From JAFGPL01 sp963781805 (GTDB lineage Bacteria > Bacteroidota > Bacteroidia > Bacteroidales > UBA10428): 64,000 bases of DNA. Every line of letters begins with the position of its first letter. Position 1 is the stretch's first letter. This document shows, one piece after another, positions 42,924 to 52,684 of this stretch. The translations under genes and the position numbers were made by a program. Where the stretch lies: positions 310,001-374,000 of the forward strand of contig CAWAHF010000004.1 in NCBI GenBank assembly GCA_963781805.1. The letters run 5' to 3'. The notes beneath the pieces were generated by a model. The model searched no databases, was not told the DNA's origin, and saw only the letters and a program-made list of their open reading frames with translations.

Positions 42924-43844
42924 ATGAGCCGTAAACCGTTAAAAGGCATTGTTCCACCCATGATCACACCGTTGAATGATATCGATACCCTCGATGTGGA
43001 TGGCCTCGAACGATTGATTGAACATATACTTTCAGGAGGAGTCTCTGGTATTTTTATACTGGGCACCACTGGCGAATTTTCCAGTTTGAGTTATCGTTTA
43101 CGTTACGAACTGATTGAAAGAGTCTGCAAACAGGTTGCCGGCAGGGTGCAGGTATTGGTTGGAATCACAGATACTTCTATGGTGGAGAGTTTGAATATAG
43201 CCAATAAAGCTGCCGGTTCAGGAGCCGATGCTGTGGTATCTGCCCCTCCGTACTATTTTGCAGCCGGTCAACCGGAACTCATCGAATATTATGAGAAACT
43301 GCTTAAACGCTTACCATTACCGCTATATCTTTACAATATGCCAACTCACACAAAAATTGTTCTGGAACCATTAACTGTAAAAAAGATTGCTGAAAACAAG
43401 AATGTGCTGGGTTTGAAAGACAGCTCAGGCAATGCGGTTTACTTCCGTTTGTTGCAATACGCTTTAAAAGAGAATAATGACTTTTCACTGTTTGTGGGTC
43501 CCGAAGAACTTACAGCTGAATTAGTATTGATGGGCGCCGATGGCGGAGTTAATGGCGGAGCCAATATGTTTCCTTCCTTGTATATAGAATTATACCATGC
43601 CGCAGTCAACCGTGATTTTGAAAAAATTTCCATTTTGCAGGATAAAGTCCTTCAAATCAGTTCGGGGATTTATACTGTGGGTCGTCATGGTTCCAGTTAT
43701 ATGAAGGGTCTGAAATGTGCTTTGTCTGTCATGGGAATCTGTAACGATTTCATGGCAGAGCCCTTTCATCGTTTTCGCCAGGAAGAACGGGAAAAAATTA
43801 CCCAACAGCTTGAATTGCTGAACCTGCCAATGCCTAAATTCTAA
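42924..43844 (+). CDS. DapA/N-acetylneuraminate-lyase family aldolase (2-keto-3-deoxy acid lyase candidate)
   Basis: The 306-residue cytoplasmic TIM barrel has IVPPMITPLNDIDTLDVDGLERLIEHIL, GIFILGTTGEFSSLSY (carboxylate-binding GTTGE), LYLYNMP (catalytic Tyr) and VLGLKDSSG (Schiff-base Lys ~165). The family splits or joins pyruvate with aldehydes: DapA, NanA and 2-keto-3-deoxy-gluconate aldolases. Here it lies 34 bases after GH106 and 100 bases before a sodium/solute symporter. RG-II yields Kdo and Dha, both 2-keto-3-deoxy acids, and rhamnose and galacturonate can also pass through such acids. A pyruvate-releasing lyase for one of these is the inferred role; dihydrodipicolinate synthesis is unlikely in this context. 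Confidence 0.85.
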   Translation: MSRKPLKGIVPPMITPLNDIDTLDVDGLERLIEHILSGGVSGIFILGTTGEFSSLSYRLRYELIERVCKQVAGRVQVLVGITDTSMVESLNIANKAAGSGADAVVSAPPYYFAAGQPELIEYYEKLLKRLPLPLYLYNMPTHTKIVLEPLTVKKIAENKNVLGLKDSSGNAVYFRLLQYALKENNDFSLFVGPEELTAELVLMGADGGVNGGANMFPSLYIELYHAAVNRDFEKISILQDKVLQISSGIYTVGRHGSSYMKGLKCALSVMGICNDFMAEPFHRFRQEEREKITQQLELLNLPMPKF

Positions 43845-43944
43845 CTTATATTCACTTTTTTAACTTTATCAATTATGAATATAATTATCCCGACTTTCAA
43901 TCTCAGCCTCAACCTTAGCCTATTTGCAACCTAAATCCTCTTAC

Positions 43945-45435
43945 ATGAAACTACCCGTCATAGATCTATTTGTATTTCTCATTTACATGTTAGGAATTGT
44001 AATTTTTGGCGCCAGCTTTTTTTCCAAGAACCGTAATTCCGAACAATTTACTTCGGGCGGGGGAAAGATACCTGCCTGGGTCGTCGGAATGTCGATTTTT
44101 GCCACCTTCGTTAGCAGCATCAGTTTTCTTGCATTACCCGGAAAAGCTTATCAATCCGATTGGAATGCATTGGTATTTAGTTTTTCCATACCCATTGCAG
44201 CAATTCTGGCTGTAAAGTTTTTTGTACCTCTCTATCGCAGCATAAATAGTATTTCGGCCTACACCTATCTCGAAATCAGGTTTGGCGCCTGGGCAAGAAT
44301 CTATGCATCCGTATGTTATATTCTTACACAGTTGATGAGAGCCGGTTCAATTCTTTATCTCCTGGCGCTTCCTTTACATGCCTTATTTGGTTGGAATATT
44401 CAATTCATCATTGTCATAACAGGGATTTCTATCATCATCTATAGCATGCTGGGAGGAATAAAGGCTGTCGTTTGGACCGATGCAATTCAGGGAATTATAC
44501 TAATTGGCGGAGCCTTAACCTGTGCACTGGTATTGATGTTTTCGATGCCTGAAGGACCGGGCCAGCTATTCAAAATTGCCGCAGAACATCATAAATTCAG
44601 TCTGGGTAGTTTTGGAACCAGTTTGTCCCAATCAACCTTTTGGGTAGTATTGGTCTATGGATTATTTATCAACCTTCAGAACTATGGAATAGATCAAAAT
44701 TATGTCCAACGCTACATGATCACAAAAAGTGAAAAGGAAGCAAAATCTTCTGCACTTTTTGGTTCATTACTTTACGTTCCGGTATCCTTGATTTTCTTCT
44801 TCATTGGTACAGCGCTCTTTTCTTATTACAAGGCGCAACCGGGGCTCTTACCTGTAGAACTGACTGGTTTTACTTCGGCAGATAAAGTATTTCCATATTT
44901 CATTGTTAACGGCCTCCCGGCGGGGTTGACCGGTTTACTGATTGCCTCGGTTTTCGCAGCCGGTATGAGTACAGTTTCAACAAGCATAAACAGCACTGCT
45001 ACCATCGTTTTATCTGACTACTTTAAAAAATTTAAAGGGAAAGATTTGTCAGAAAAATCATCCATGAAAGTTCTATATAGTTCATCAGGAATATTTGGTC
45101 TGGCAGGGATTGGAATAGCTGTAGCCCTGATTAGCGTTCAAAGTGCATTAGATGCTTGGTGGAGACTTGCTTCTATTTTTAGCGGAGGAATGCTTGGTCT
45201 GTTTTTATTGGGATTTTTTGCCAGAAACGTTCGCAGAATAAATGCAATTATTGGTGTAACTGTCGGTGTCTTAGTGATATTCTGGTTGAGTCTGTCACCT
45301 GTTTATTTTAATCATGGAAAATGGATATCTTTCAGAAGTCCATTTCATGCAAATCTTACGATTGTTATTGGAACGTTGGTGATTTTTCTTGTTGGATTTG
45401 TTCTTTCGGGAATGAATAAAACAAAGCATGTATAG
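43945..45435 (+). CDS. Sodium:solute symporter (SSS family)
   Basis: The 496-residue membrane protein starts at 43945 (MKLPVIDLFVFLIYMLGIVIFGASFF). A TTG 21 bases upstream is a poorer start. About 13 hydrophobic segments follow, with family motifs FFSKNRNSEQFTSGGGKIPAWVVGMSIFATFVSSISFLALPG, YTYLEIRFGAWAR, IIIYSMLGGIKAVVWTDAIQGIILIGG and GLLIASVFAAGMSTVSTSINSTATI. SSS carriers move sugars, sialic acids, uronates and other solutes with sodium. Placed behind a DapA/NanA-type lyase, it probably imports the sugar acid that the lyase cleaves, as in sialic acid operons. Confidence 0.92.
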   Translation: MKLPVIDLFVFLIYMLGIVIFGASFFSKNRNSEQFTSGGGKIPAWVVGMSIFATFVSSISFLALPGKAYQSDWNALVFSFSIPIAAILAVKFFVPLYRSINSISAYTYLEIRFGAWARIYASVCYILTQLMRAGSILYLLALPLHALFGWNIQFIIVITGISIIIYSMLGGIKAVVWTDAIQGIILIGGALTCALVLMFSMPEGPGQLFKIAAEHHKFSLGSFGTSLSQSTFWVVLVYGLFINLQNYGIDQNYVQRYMITKSEKEAKSSALFGSLLYVPVSLIFFFIGTALFSYYKAQPGLLPVELTGFTSADKVFPYFIVNGLPAGLTGLLIASVFAAGMSTVSTSINSTATIVLSDYFKKFKGKDLSEKSSMKVLYSSSGIFGLAGIGIAVALISVQSALDAWWRLASIFSGGMLGLFLLGFFARNVRRINAIIGVTVGVLVIFWLSLSPVYFNHGKWISFRSPFHANLTIVIGTLVIFLVGFVLSGMNKTKHV

Positions 45436-45638
45436 GTCAAAATTTATTAAAACAAAATGTTAAATTTTAAGCTAAAGGATAACTTTAAAATATAAAAATT
45501 TCAGTGCCAATTATTCCAAATATTATAACAAATATTACAGGATTATTAATCAGGTATCAATATTTTTACGATTAAGAATAAATATGCTTAATTTTAATTT
45601 TACCTTAACCTTAACCATAAACTTAACCTAAAAATGAG

Positions 45639-48600
45639 ATGACTATGCAAAACTATCAAAACTGGAAAATTAAAATACCCTTGAGTGGAAGGTTGTTCTC
45701 AAGAACACTTATGCTCATGATGGTATTGGCAGGATCCCTGTCACTCTATGCACAGACATTAACCGTGAAAGGTACGGTGACAGATGCAAACACTGGCGAA
45801 GCTTTACCTGGCGTAAACATCATTATTCAGGGTACACAAACTGGTGTTGTTACGAATATTGATGGTAAATATGAGATTAATGTGAACTCTCCTAAAGATG
45901 TATTGACGTTTACTTCGGTAGGATATATTGCAGAGACAGCCGAGGTTAATGGAAGGACAGTGATCGATATGGAGCTGGTTCCGGACATCACGAAAATCGA
46001 TGAGATTGTGGTAATCGGATATGGAACAGCTAAAAGATCTGATTTAACAGGTTCCATTGCCACCATGTCTGGAGAAGAAATGAAACAAATTCCCACTGCC
46101 AATATCGCTGAAGCATTAAAAGGCAGGTTGCCCGGTGTTAATGTTTTAACGACAGACGGTTCACCTGATGCCGACCTGGTGATTCGGGTAAGAGGTGGAA
46201 ATTCAGTTACTCAGGATAATTCGCCATTACTTGTGGTCGATGGCTTTATCGTAAGCAGTATCCGTGATATACCACCAACCGATATTCAGAGTATTTCTGT
46301 ACTTAAAGATGCTGCTGCTACAGCTATATATGGTGCACAAGGAGCAAATGGGGTGATTCTGGTTACAACAATTAAACCGGTAGCCGGAAAAACAACCGTT
46401 TCTTATAACGGATTTGTTCAGTTTAAACGATTGCCGGCAGAAAGAAAACTTGAAGTACTCTCTCCGTATGAATTTGTAATGGCTCAATACGAATATGCAA
46501 AATTAAGATCCTTTTCATCTACCACAGACATCGACAATTTTACCAGATATTTTGGAAATTATCAGGATCTGGAACTTTATAAGGATAAAAAACCTAATGA
46601 CTGGCAGGATCAGGTTTTTGGCAATACTAAGCTATCCCAGATGCATAATCTAGGTATCAGAGGGGGGACTGAAAAAACCAAATTAAGTTTAAGTTTCACC
46701 AATAATACGGATCAGGGATTAATGGTAGGTTCGGATTATACCCGTAATGTCATTGATTTTAAATTGGATCATGATCTTGCCAAATCGCTCAAATTTGAGG
46801 CTTCTGCAAGAATTACCAATACAGTTGTAAATGGGGCAGGCACATCCGGAAGCGCGCAGTTACGCGTAAGGGATTTGATAACAACCAGGCCTGTAAACGG
46901 TGTTGCAGATGATCTGATTATAGATTTAAATAGTATTACCAACGAAGATGATTTTCAGTCCTTCTTGCTGGGATTTACAAATCCGTTAGATTTGGCTGCA
47001 GATGACTGGAGAAGAAGGACCACAAGAACATATGTGTTGAATACAGGTTTGGAGTGGGCAATATTAGAAAATTTAAGGGCAAAGAGTGTGTTTTATACTT
47101 CAACCAGTTATGACGAAAGATTGAGATATTATGGTCCGTTAACAAGCAGGTCCAGACAGGAAGGAAGTAATTTACCGCTGGGTACCATTAATAATTCATT
47201 AGACTATTCTTACAGATGGGTAAATACTGTTAATTATACCGTGAAAAACCTCGGAAAAAACCAACTTGACTTTCTGCTTGGGCAGGAATTATCTTCAATT
47301 TCAGGCAAATCAAGTGCAACGCGTTCTGATTTATTCAGAGAATCAATAACTCCGGAAGAGATGTTCGCAAATATGCAATTGGGTACGCCCAATGGACAAT
47401 CAACGCATGATGATACTCCGGTTAATGCAAATTCATTTTTTGGGCGTGTTAATTACCAGTATAACAATAAATATCTGGCAAATGCTACCCTAAGAACAGA
47501 TGCATCAAGCAAATTTTCAAAGGCTAACAGATTGGGAATATTTCCTGCATTGGCCTTGGGTTGGAAATTGTCTGAAGAAAATTTCCTTAAAAGCGTCAGG
47601 GCAATCAACGAACTTAAATTAAGGTTAAGCTTTGGCGAAACTGGAAACAATAGAATAGATGCTGATGCTTTCAGATTTCTTTTTGGTCCTTCAACCAGTA
47701 ATGGTCCTGGTATGGGTACAAATGCATATAACACCTATTATACTCCATCTGCATCAACCTTGTACAATCCTGATCTGGTTTGGGAAACGACCATTAACCG
47801 GAATGCGGGACTCGATTTTTTAATGTTTAATACACGTATCAGTGGAAGTATTGATCTTTATTATAATACAACAAAAGACTTATTAATAAGGAATCCGATT
47901 CCTCCTAATTCTGGTTTTCCTGATCAATGGCAGAATATAGGTAGCACTTCCAACAGGGGAGCTGAATTAAATCTGGATGCTACGATTATTCATAAGAATG
48001 ATTTTCAGGTTATGGCAAATATTAATTTTGGAATTAACAAATCCAGAATTGAAGATTTAGGAACAGTTACAGAAGCATTTTATCAGTCTAATTGGGCAAG
48101 TACCGATCTTAAAGACCGGGATGATTATTATCTGAAAGTAGGCAGAACCATTGGTTTGATTTATGGATATGTAACCGACGGTTATTATTCAGAAGATGAT
48201 TTTTCAGATTACAATGACCTAACCGGAGTATATAATTTGAAAACACCTGAAGATGGAGTTTATGACGACAGACAAACCCTGGGAGTTACCAATTTAAGAC
48301 CAGGTTTTCTGAAATTAAAAGATTTGAATGGGGACAGCTTGATTAACAGTCTTGACAGACAGGTGATAGGCAGTGTGCTTCCCAAAGCCATCGGAGGATT
48401 TGGTTTGAATATGTATTATAAAAACTTTGATGCATCTATCTTTTTTAATTTTTCACTCGGCAATGATGTTTATAATTCCGGTAAAATTGAGTACAATCAA
48501 TATTACCGTACCACATACGGCAATATGTTAAGCAGTATGAGCATGGATAAAAGATACACTTATATTGATGTGGACGGTTCCTATACCGGAACACCCGGCG

Positions 48601-48971
48601 AAGTGGTTACCGATCTAGATCAATTACGTGAAATGAACAGAGGAAAAGAAATATGGAGTGGGAGTAATTCATTTGGACAGGCTACTGCTGTAATTCATTC
48701 CTGGGCAGTGGAAGACGGTTCATTCCTCCGGCTGAATCAATTGACAGTTGGTTATTCTTTACCAAAGAAAATCATTTCTAAAATCAAGATGTCTAATTGC
48801 AGGATATATGCAACCGGCTATAATCTTTGGCTGTGGACCAAATATTCCGGATATGATCCTGATGTGAATACTACCAGAAGTGACGGGTATGCAATCTTAA
48901 CTCCCGGACTTGATTATTCATCTTATCCTAAGAGCCGTTCGGTTTCTTTTGGTGTAAACGTATCATTTTAA
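45639..48971 (+). CDS. SusC-like TonB-dependent outer-membrane transporter
   Basis: The 1110-residue protein has a signal peptide (RTLMLMMVLAGSLSLYA), a carboxypeptidase-D-like regulatory domain (VKGTVTDANTGEALPGVNIIIQGTQTGVVTNIDGKYEI), the TonB box region (IDEIVVIGYGTAKRSDLTGSI) and a plug with LKGRLPGVNV, IRVRGGNS, PLLVVDGFI and ISVLKDAAATAIYGAQGANGVILVTT. A 22-strand barrel follows and ends with an aromatic terminus (SVSFGVNVSF). It forms the import channel with the SusD lid encoded 20 bases downstream, and is the only SusCD pair in the window. The 203-base leader holds A/T-rich DNA and CTTAACC repeats; I saw no strong promoter match. Confidence 0.97.
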   Translation: MTMQNYQNWKIKIPLSGRLFSRTLMLMMVLAGSLSLYAQTLTVKGTVTDANTGEALPGVNIIIQGTQTGVVTNIDGKYEINVNSPKDVLTFTSVGYIAETAEVNGRTVIDMELVPDITKIDEIVVIGYGTAKRSDLTGSIATMSGEEMKQIPTANIAEALKGRLPGVNVLTTDGSPDADLVIRVRGGNSVTQDNSPLLVVDGFIVSSIRDIPPTDIQSISVLKDAAATAIYGAQGANGVILVTTIKPVAGKTTVSYNGFVQFKRLPAERKLEVLSPYEFVMAQYEYAKLRSFSSTTDIDNFTRYFGNYQDLELYKDKKPNDWQDQVFGNTKLSQMHNLGIRGGTEKTKLSLSFTNNTDQGLMVGSDYTRNVIDFKLDHDLAKSLKFEASARITNTVVNGAGTSGSAQLRVRDLITTRPVNGVADDLIIDLNSITNEDDFQSFLLGFTNPLDLAADDWRRRTTRTYVLNTGLEWAILENLRAKSVFYTSTSYDERLRYYGPLTSRSRQEGSNLPLGTINNSLDYSYRWVNTVNYTVKNLGKNQLDFLLGQELSSISGKSSATRSDLFRESITPEEMFANMQLGTPNGQSTHDDTPVNANSFFGRVNYQYNNKYLANATLRTDASSKFSKANRLGIFPALALGWKLSEENFLKSVRAINELKLRLSFGETGNNRIDADAFRFLFGPSTSNGPGMGTNAYNTYYTPSASTLYNPDLVWETTINRNAGLDFLMFNTRISGSIDLYYNTTKDLLIRNPIPPNSGFPDQWQNIGSTSNRGAELNLDATIIHKNDFQVMANINFGINKSRIEDLGTVTEAFYQSNWASTDLKDRDDYYLKVGRTIGLIYGYVTDGYYSEDDFSDYNDLTGVYNLKTPEDGVYDDRQTLGVTNLRPGFLKLKDLNGDSLINSLDRQVIGSVLPKAIGGFGLNMYYKNFDASIFFNFSLGNDVYNSGKIEYNQYYRTTYGNMLSSMSMDKRYTYIDVDGSYTGTPGEVVTDLDQLREMNRGKEIWSGSNSFGQATAVIHSWAVEDGSFLRLNQLTVGYSLPKKIISKIKMSNCRIYATGYNLWLWTKYSGYDPDVNTTRSDGYAILTPGLDYSSYPKSRSVSFGVNVSF

Positions 48972-48991
48972 CAAATTTAAACTGAACCGAA

Positions 48992-50791
48992 ATGAAAATA
49001 AAAAATATATTACTGATTCTGGCCATGATTATAATGGCTGCCTGCGAGGATTTTATGAATCCTGATTCGCTTTCAACATTCGATCAAAAATACATTTTCT
49101 CTAATATCGAAGATGCAAGAAAAACCGTAAACAGCATTTATGTTCCTTTTAGTCATGATGGCTTTCGTTCCCGTCTTTCGAATAACATGACCGGCTGCAC
49201 CGATATTGAACATAATGGTGGTTCCAGCGATGGCGCCCGGTATCAGATTTGGCGTTTGGATGCCCGCGAGAACAATGGAGATTTAGAATATGTATGGACC
49301 ATTGCATACCAGGCTATACGAGATGCCAATATATGCATTGAAGGTTTACAAAACAGCGATGTCTTTAATTCAAGCGATGAGACAGTTTCCAGTGAAATGC
49401 ACCATCTATTGGGCGCTGCGTATACGTTACGCGCATACTGGTACAGCATGCTTGTATTCTATTTTGGAGATGTGCCTTTTATTACCTTGGCTCCCAAAGC
49501 CGGAGTAGAATTTAATCTTCCCAAATATGATCGTAATCAGATTCTGTCTTCTGTAATTCAGGATTTAATAAATGTGGAAGGCGACATGAAATGGGCTGAT
49601 GAAGCAAAGTATGGTATCGAAGAGGTAAACCGTGAATATACCATTGGTATGATTGCCAGATTAGCGTTGCAACGCGGCGGTTGGTATCTGAAACCCGATA
49701 TGACCATGACGCGTGAATCTGATTACCTGGATTACTATCAGCTTGCAAAAGACTATTGTGAAAAGCTTATCTCCTTAAAGGATCGTGAATTACCAACAGA
49801 TTTCAGGCAAATTTTTCTGAATGAATGTAAATACCTTACTCCAGTGAATGATGAAATATTGTTTGAAGTGCCTTTTGCAATCGGGGAAGGTGATGTTGGC
49901 TGGAATATAGGTATCCGTGTGGATGGTGGAGCCACGGCCAGTCATGACTATGGTTCAGGAAGCAATTATATGGCGATGCCGCCTACCTATCTTTATTCCT
50001 TTGATCCTACTGACATAAGGTTACCTGTAACTTGCGGGCTATATACAATTACAGTTGACAATGAGAAAGTACTGGTATCCACCGGAAATATGAATATCTC
50101 ACAGGGCAAGTGGAGTCGCGAACTTACCCCGACTCCCTTAGGTAAAACGACTGACAAGGGGACAGGTATAAATTGGCCGATGATGCGGTATGCCGATGTG
50201 ATTTTAATGCTGGCCGAGAGCGAAAATGAATTGAACGGACCTACACAGTTAGCTAAGGATGCGTTAAAAAGAGTTCGCCATCGGGCATTCGTAGAAGCGG
50301 ACTGGCCGCAAAAGGTTGATCACTATGTGGATTCTGTATCGTTGACCAAAGAAGATTTCTTTAAAGCCATTGTTAACGAACGTGCATGGGAATTTGGCGG
50401 TGAAATGATTCGTAAGTATGAGCTGATTCGCTGGAATTTGTATTCTGAAACAATCTCCAAAATGCTTGCAGATATCAAAACGATGGCGGATGAAGCATAC
50501 GATGGTACCGGTACGTTGCCAGATTATCTGTATGTGAAAAATGATGAAGGCGGTAATCTGGTTATTTATAATTTATTCAACAAAGTGCTTGCAGCTCCGG
50601 ATGATACCTGGGAAAAGAAATCCTGGCTAGTAAATATGAAGAGCGCTACTACGGGTCTTTACCAGGAATGGATTACCCGGGATTATGCCAACTACAATGA
50701 TCCTGTCAGGTATATTTTCCCGATACCGTCTTCGGGTATTGATAATAGCAATGGAGTTCTTAAGAACGATGGCTATGGATTTAACAATTAA
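48992..50791 (+). CDS. SusD-like surface glycan-binding lipoprotein
   Basis: The 599-residue protein has a lipobox (AMIIMAAC, then EDFMNPDSLS). SusD/RagB features: NIEDARKTVNSIYVPF, YVWTIAYQAIRDANICIEGLQ, EMHHLLGAAYTLRAYWYSMLVFYFGDVPFIT, a TPR-like helical core, NWPMMRYADVILMLAESENELNG and FFKAIVNERAWEFGGEMIRKYELIRW near the C-terminus, ending YIFPIPSSGIDNSNGVLKNDGYG. It caps SusC and delivers glycan fragments for import. The SusE-position gene begins 15 bases downstream. Confidence 0.97.
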   Translation: MKIKNILLILAMIIMAACEDFMNPDSLSTFDQKYIFSNIEDARKTVNSIYVPFSHDGFRSRLSNNMTGCTDIEHNGGSSDGARYQIWRLDARENNGDLEYVWTIAYQAIRDANICIEGLQNSDVFNSSDETVSSEMHHLLGAAYTLRAYWYSMLVFYFGDVPFITLAPKAGVEFNLPKYDRNQILSSVIQDLINVEGDMKWADEAKYGIEEVNREYTIGMIARLALQRGGWYLKPDMTMTRESDYLDYYQLAKDYCEKLISLKDRELPTDFRQIFLNECKYLTPVNDEILFEVPFAIGEGDVGWNIGIRVDGGATASHDYGSGSNYMAMPPTYLYSFDPTDIRLPVTCGLYTITVDNEKVLVSTGNMNISQGKWSRELTPTPLGKTTDKGTGINWPMMRYADVILMLAESENELNGPTQLAKDALKRVRHRAFVEADWPQKVDHYVDSVSLTKEDFFKAIVNERAWEFGGEMIRKYELIRWNLYSETISKMLADIKTMADEAYDGTGTLPDYLYVKNDEGGNLVIYNLFNKVLAAPDDTWEKKSWLVNMKSATTGLYQEWITRDYANYNDPVRYIFPIPSSGIDNSNGVLKNDGYGFNN

Positions 50792-50806
50792 TAGCAATGA
50801 TTAAAA

Positions 50807-52444
50807 ATGCAAACAATGAAAACTAATAAAATAAACATACATCTGATTTTAATGGCATTGGTCATGGGTTTCCTGATCATATTTGCCTGTAAAAAAGAAG
50901 AAGATTATCCCAGAACCCGTTTATTCAGTCCGGTTCTGAATCAAAGCCTTGAAGCAGTTGATAATACGATTCTTGTTCATATGGGCAATATGAAAGAAGC
51001 AGTTTCTTATACTCTGGAGATAAGCAGGGATACGTTTAAAACAATCGATTATACTGTAGATGTGGATACCAATTTTGTAATCATTGACAGCAGTTTGGTC
51101 GGAGAGCAACTTTTTTGGTATACGCTTTATCAAATCAGAGGTACCGCGCATGCTAACGACCCTCAGTACGACAGCAAAACAGCTGAATTAGGTATCATAA
51201 GAACAGAAAAGTTTCCCTCAAATATGATAACACCAACTTCTTTTGATATCCTTGATTCAAAAGTTAAAGTTCGATGGACTCCGGCAGGAGATTCTATTAC
51301 CGGTATAAAAGTGTTTGATATATCCGACCTTCGATTAGAGAATCCACTTCTTGAATTCCATGTTGATCAGGCAGCAAGAGATTCTTCCTTTATTATAATT
51401 GGCGGTTTGACACCTGAAACACAATATCAGATAGCGATTTATAGTGGTGCCAAGCTTAGGGGATGGGAAAATTTTACTACCATAGAAGCTTTTATTTCGG
51501 GAGATAATGTGATAGACTTAACCGGTTCCACTAGCTCAACAGTTCTTGCAGATACACTTCCTAATGTACCCGGAGGTAGCATTGTTTTACTTGCCGGGGG
51601 GATGAAATACAGTACCGGTGGGTATAGTTTTGATAAATCTGTTACGATTACGAAAGGGTACAGTTTTGCACCTGCTTTACCCCTTATCGATTGTAGTTCG
51701 AATTTCAATATTGCTGCAGCTAGTACGGTAGATTCAATCATTTTCAATAATGTGGCTTTATCCGGTGCTTTTGATGGTAATTATGTGTTTAATATCGATC
51801 AGAGTGCAACAATCGGGGAAATCAGGTTTGAATCTTGTACAATCCATTCGCTTAGAGGTGTAACCAGGTTAAAAGCAGGTGAAGGAACCTTGGGTAAATT
51901 CTCAATTACCGATTGTGTTGTGGACAGTATAAGGGATTATGGTATACTTACTGTCGACATTGAAACATATTCGGCCGGAGACATAATATTTAAAAATACC
52001 ACTTTCGCAAAATGCCGGGCATTTCTAATAAGCAGGTCTGATGCAAATACCATTGATATTGAAGATTGTACTGTAAGTGAGGCACCTTCTACTGGTGGAT
52101 TCTATATTTTCAGATGGAGGACTGCAGGATCTGACAATGTAACAAACGGTGTTAAAATATATAATACTATCTGGGGACACGGATGGGATGAAGGGGCAAC
52201 CGGAACAACCAGTATTGTAGGATTGGTAGGTATGGGATCAACCGTCATTGATATTATAAATACCTGGGCAACCAGTGATTTTTCATTTGCATCTGGTGAT
52301 ATTCCTGGATTTCCTTCCAATTCATATAGCGGGACGGCTGTAGATCTTTGGAATGATCCTTATGATGGATTGGATTTTAGCTTTAAAGACTATGGATTTT
52401 CCGGTAAAAGCAATTCCGGAGATCCTCGTTGGAGACCTTATTAA
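50807..52444 (+). CDS. SusE-position surface lipoprotein with fibronectin-like and beta-helix (DUF5123-type) domains
   Basis: The 545-residue protein has a lipobox (FLIIFAC, then KKEEDYP); Met4 at 50816 is an alternative start. Residues ~35-235 look like two fibronectin-III-like domains (VSYTLEISRDTFKTIDYTVDVDTN; SKVKVRWTPAGDSITGIKVFDI...GLTPETQYQIAIYSG). Residues ~245-545 form a beta-helix of the DUF4957/DUF5123 kind (SVTITKGYSFAPALPLIDCSS, IIFNNVALSGAF, IRFESCTIHSLRG, FSITDCVVDSIRDYG), ending in DPRWRPY, as in many such proteins. It is likely a surface glycan-binding protein for pectin fragments, the third gene of the susCD operon. Its helix resembles the T9SS protein at 2891. Confidence 0.8.
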   Translation: MQTMKTNKINIHLILMALVMGFLIIFACKKEEDYPRTRLFSPVLNQSLEAVDNTILVHMGNMKEAVSYTLEISRDTFKTIDYTVDVDTNFVIIDSSLVGEQLFWYTLYQIRGTAHANDPQYDSKTAELGIIRTEKFPSNMITPTSFDILDSKVKVRWTPAGDSITGIKVFDISDLRLENPLLEFHVDQAARDSSFIIIGGLTPETQYQIAIYSGAKLRGWENFTTIEAFISGDNVIDLTGSTSSTVLADTLPNVPGGSIVLLAGGMKYSTGGYSFDKSVTITKGYSFAPALPLIDCSSNFNIAAASTVDSIIFNNVALSGAFDGNYVFNIDQSATIGEIRFESCTIHSLRGVTRLKAGEGTLGKFSITDCVVDSIRDYGILTVDIETYSAGDIIFKNTTFAKCRAFLISRSDANTIDIEDCTVSEAPSTGGFYIFRWRTAGSDNVTNGVKIYNTIWGHGWDEGATGTTSIVGLVGMGSTVIDIINTWATSDFSFASGDIPGFPSNSYSGTAVDLWNDPYDGLDFSFKDYGFSGKSNSGDPRWRPY

Positions 52445-52461
52445 TTAGGTAAAATAATAAT

Positions 52462-52495
52462 GCGGGTAAAGTTTAATCTTTGCCCGCTTTTTATT
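52462..52495 (+). terminator. Rho-independent terminator of the susCD operon
   Basis: GCGGGTAAAG (52462-52471) pairs with CTTTGCCCGC (52478-52487), with one G-T wobble and a 6-nt loop, followed by a T-rich tail. It lies 17 bases after the stop of the SusE-position gene and ends the operon before the PL1 gene at 52685. Confidence 0.9.
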
Positions 52496-52684
52496 TTTAA
52501 ATTCGATGCTAATTTAGAATAACCTAAAAACAGTTGAATACGTATAAGGATTTGATTCTTTAACAAATAATAGACAACATCGAATAATCTAGCTTCACCA
52601 TTCTGTTTTTTGAAGAAATACAAGCGAACTTACCTAGCCTCTTAACCAACTGGAATAATTGAATATAAACTAAATTTTTACAAC

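Noticed and set aside
43924..43944. TTG start for the sodium/solute symporter
   Set aside because: The ATG at 43945 places the first membrane helix correctly, and the extra residues are not characteristic of the family.
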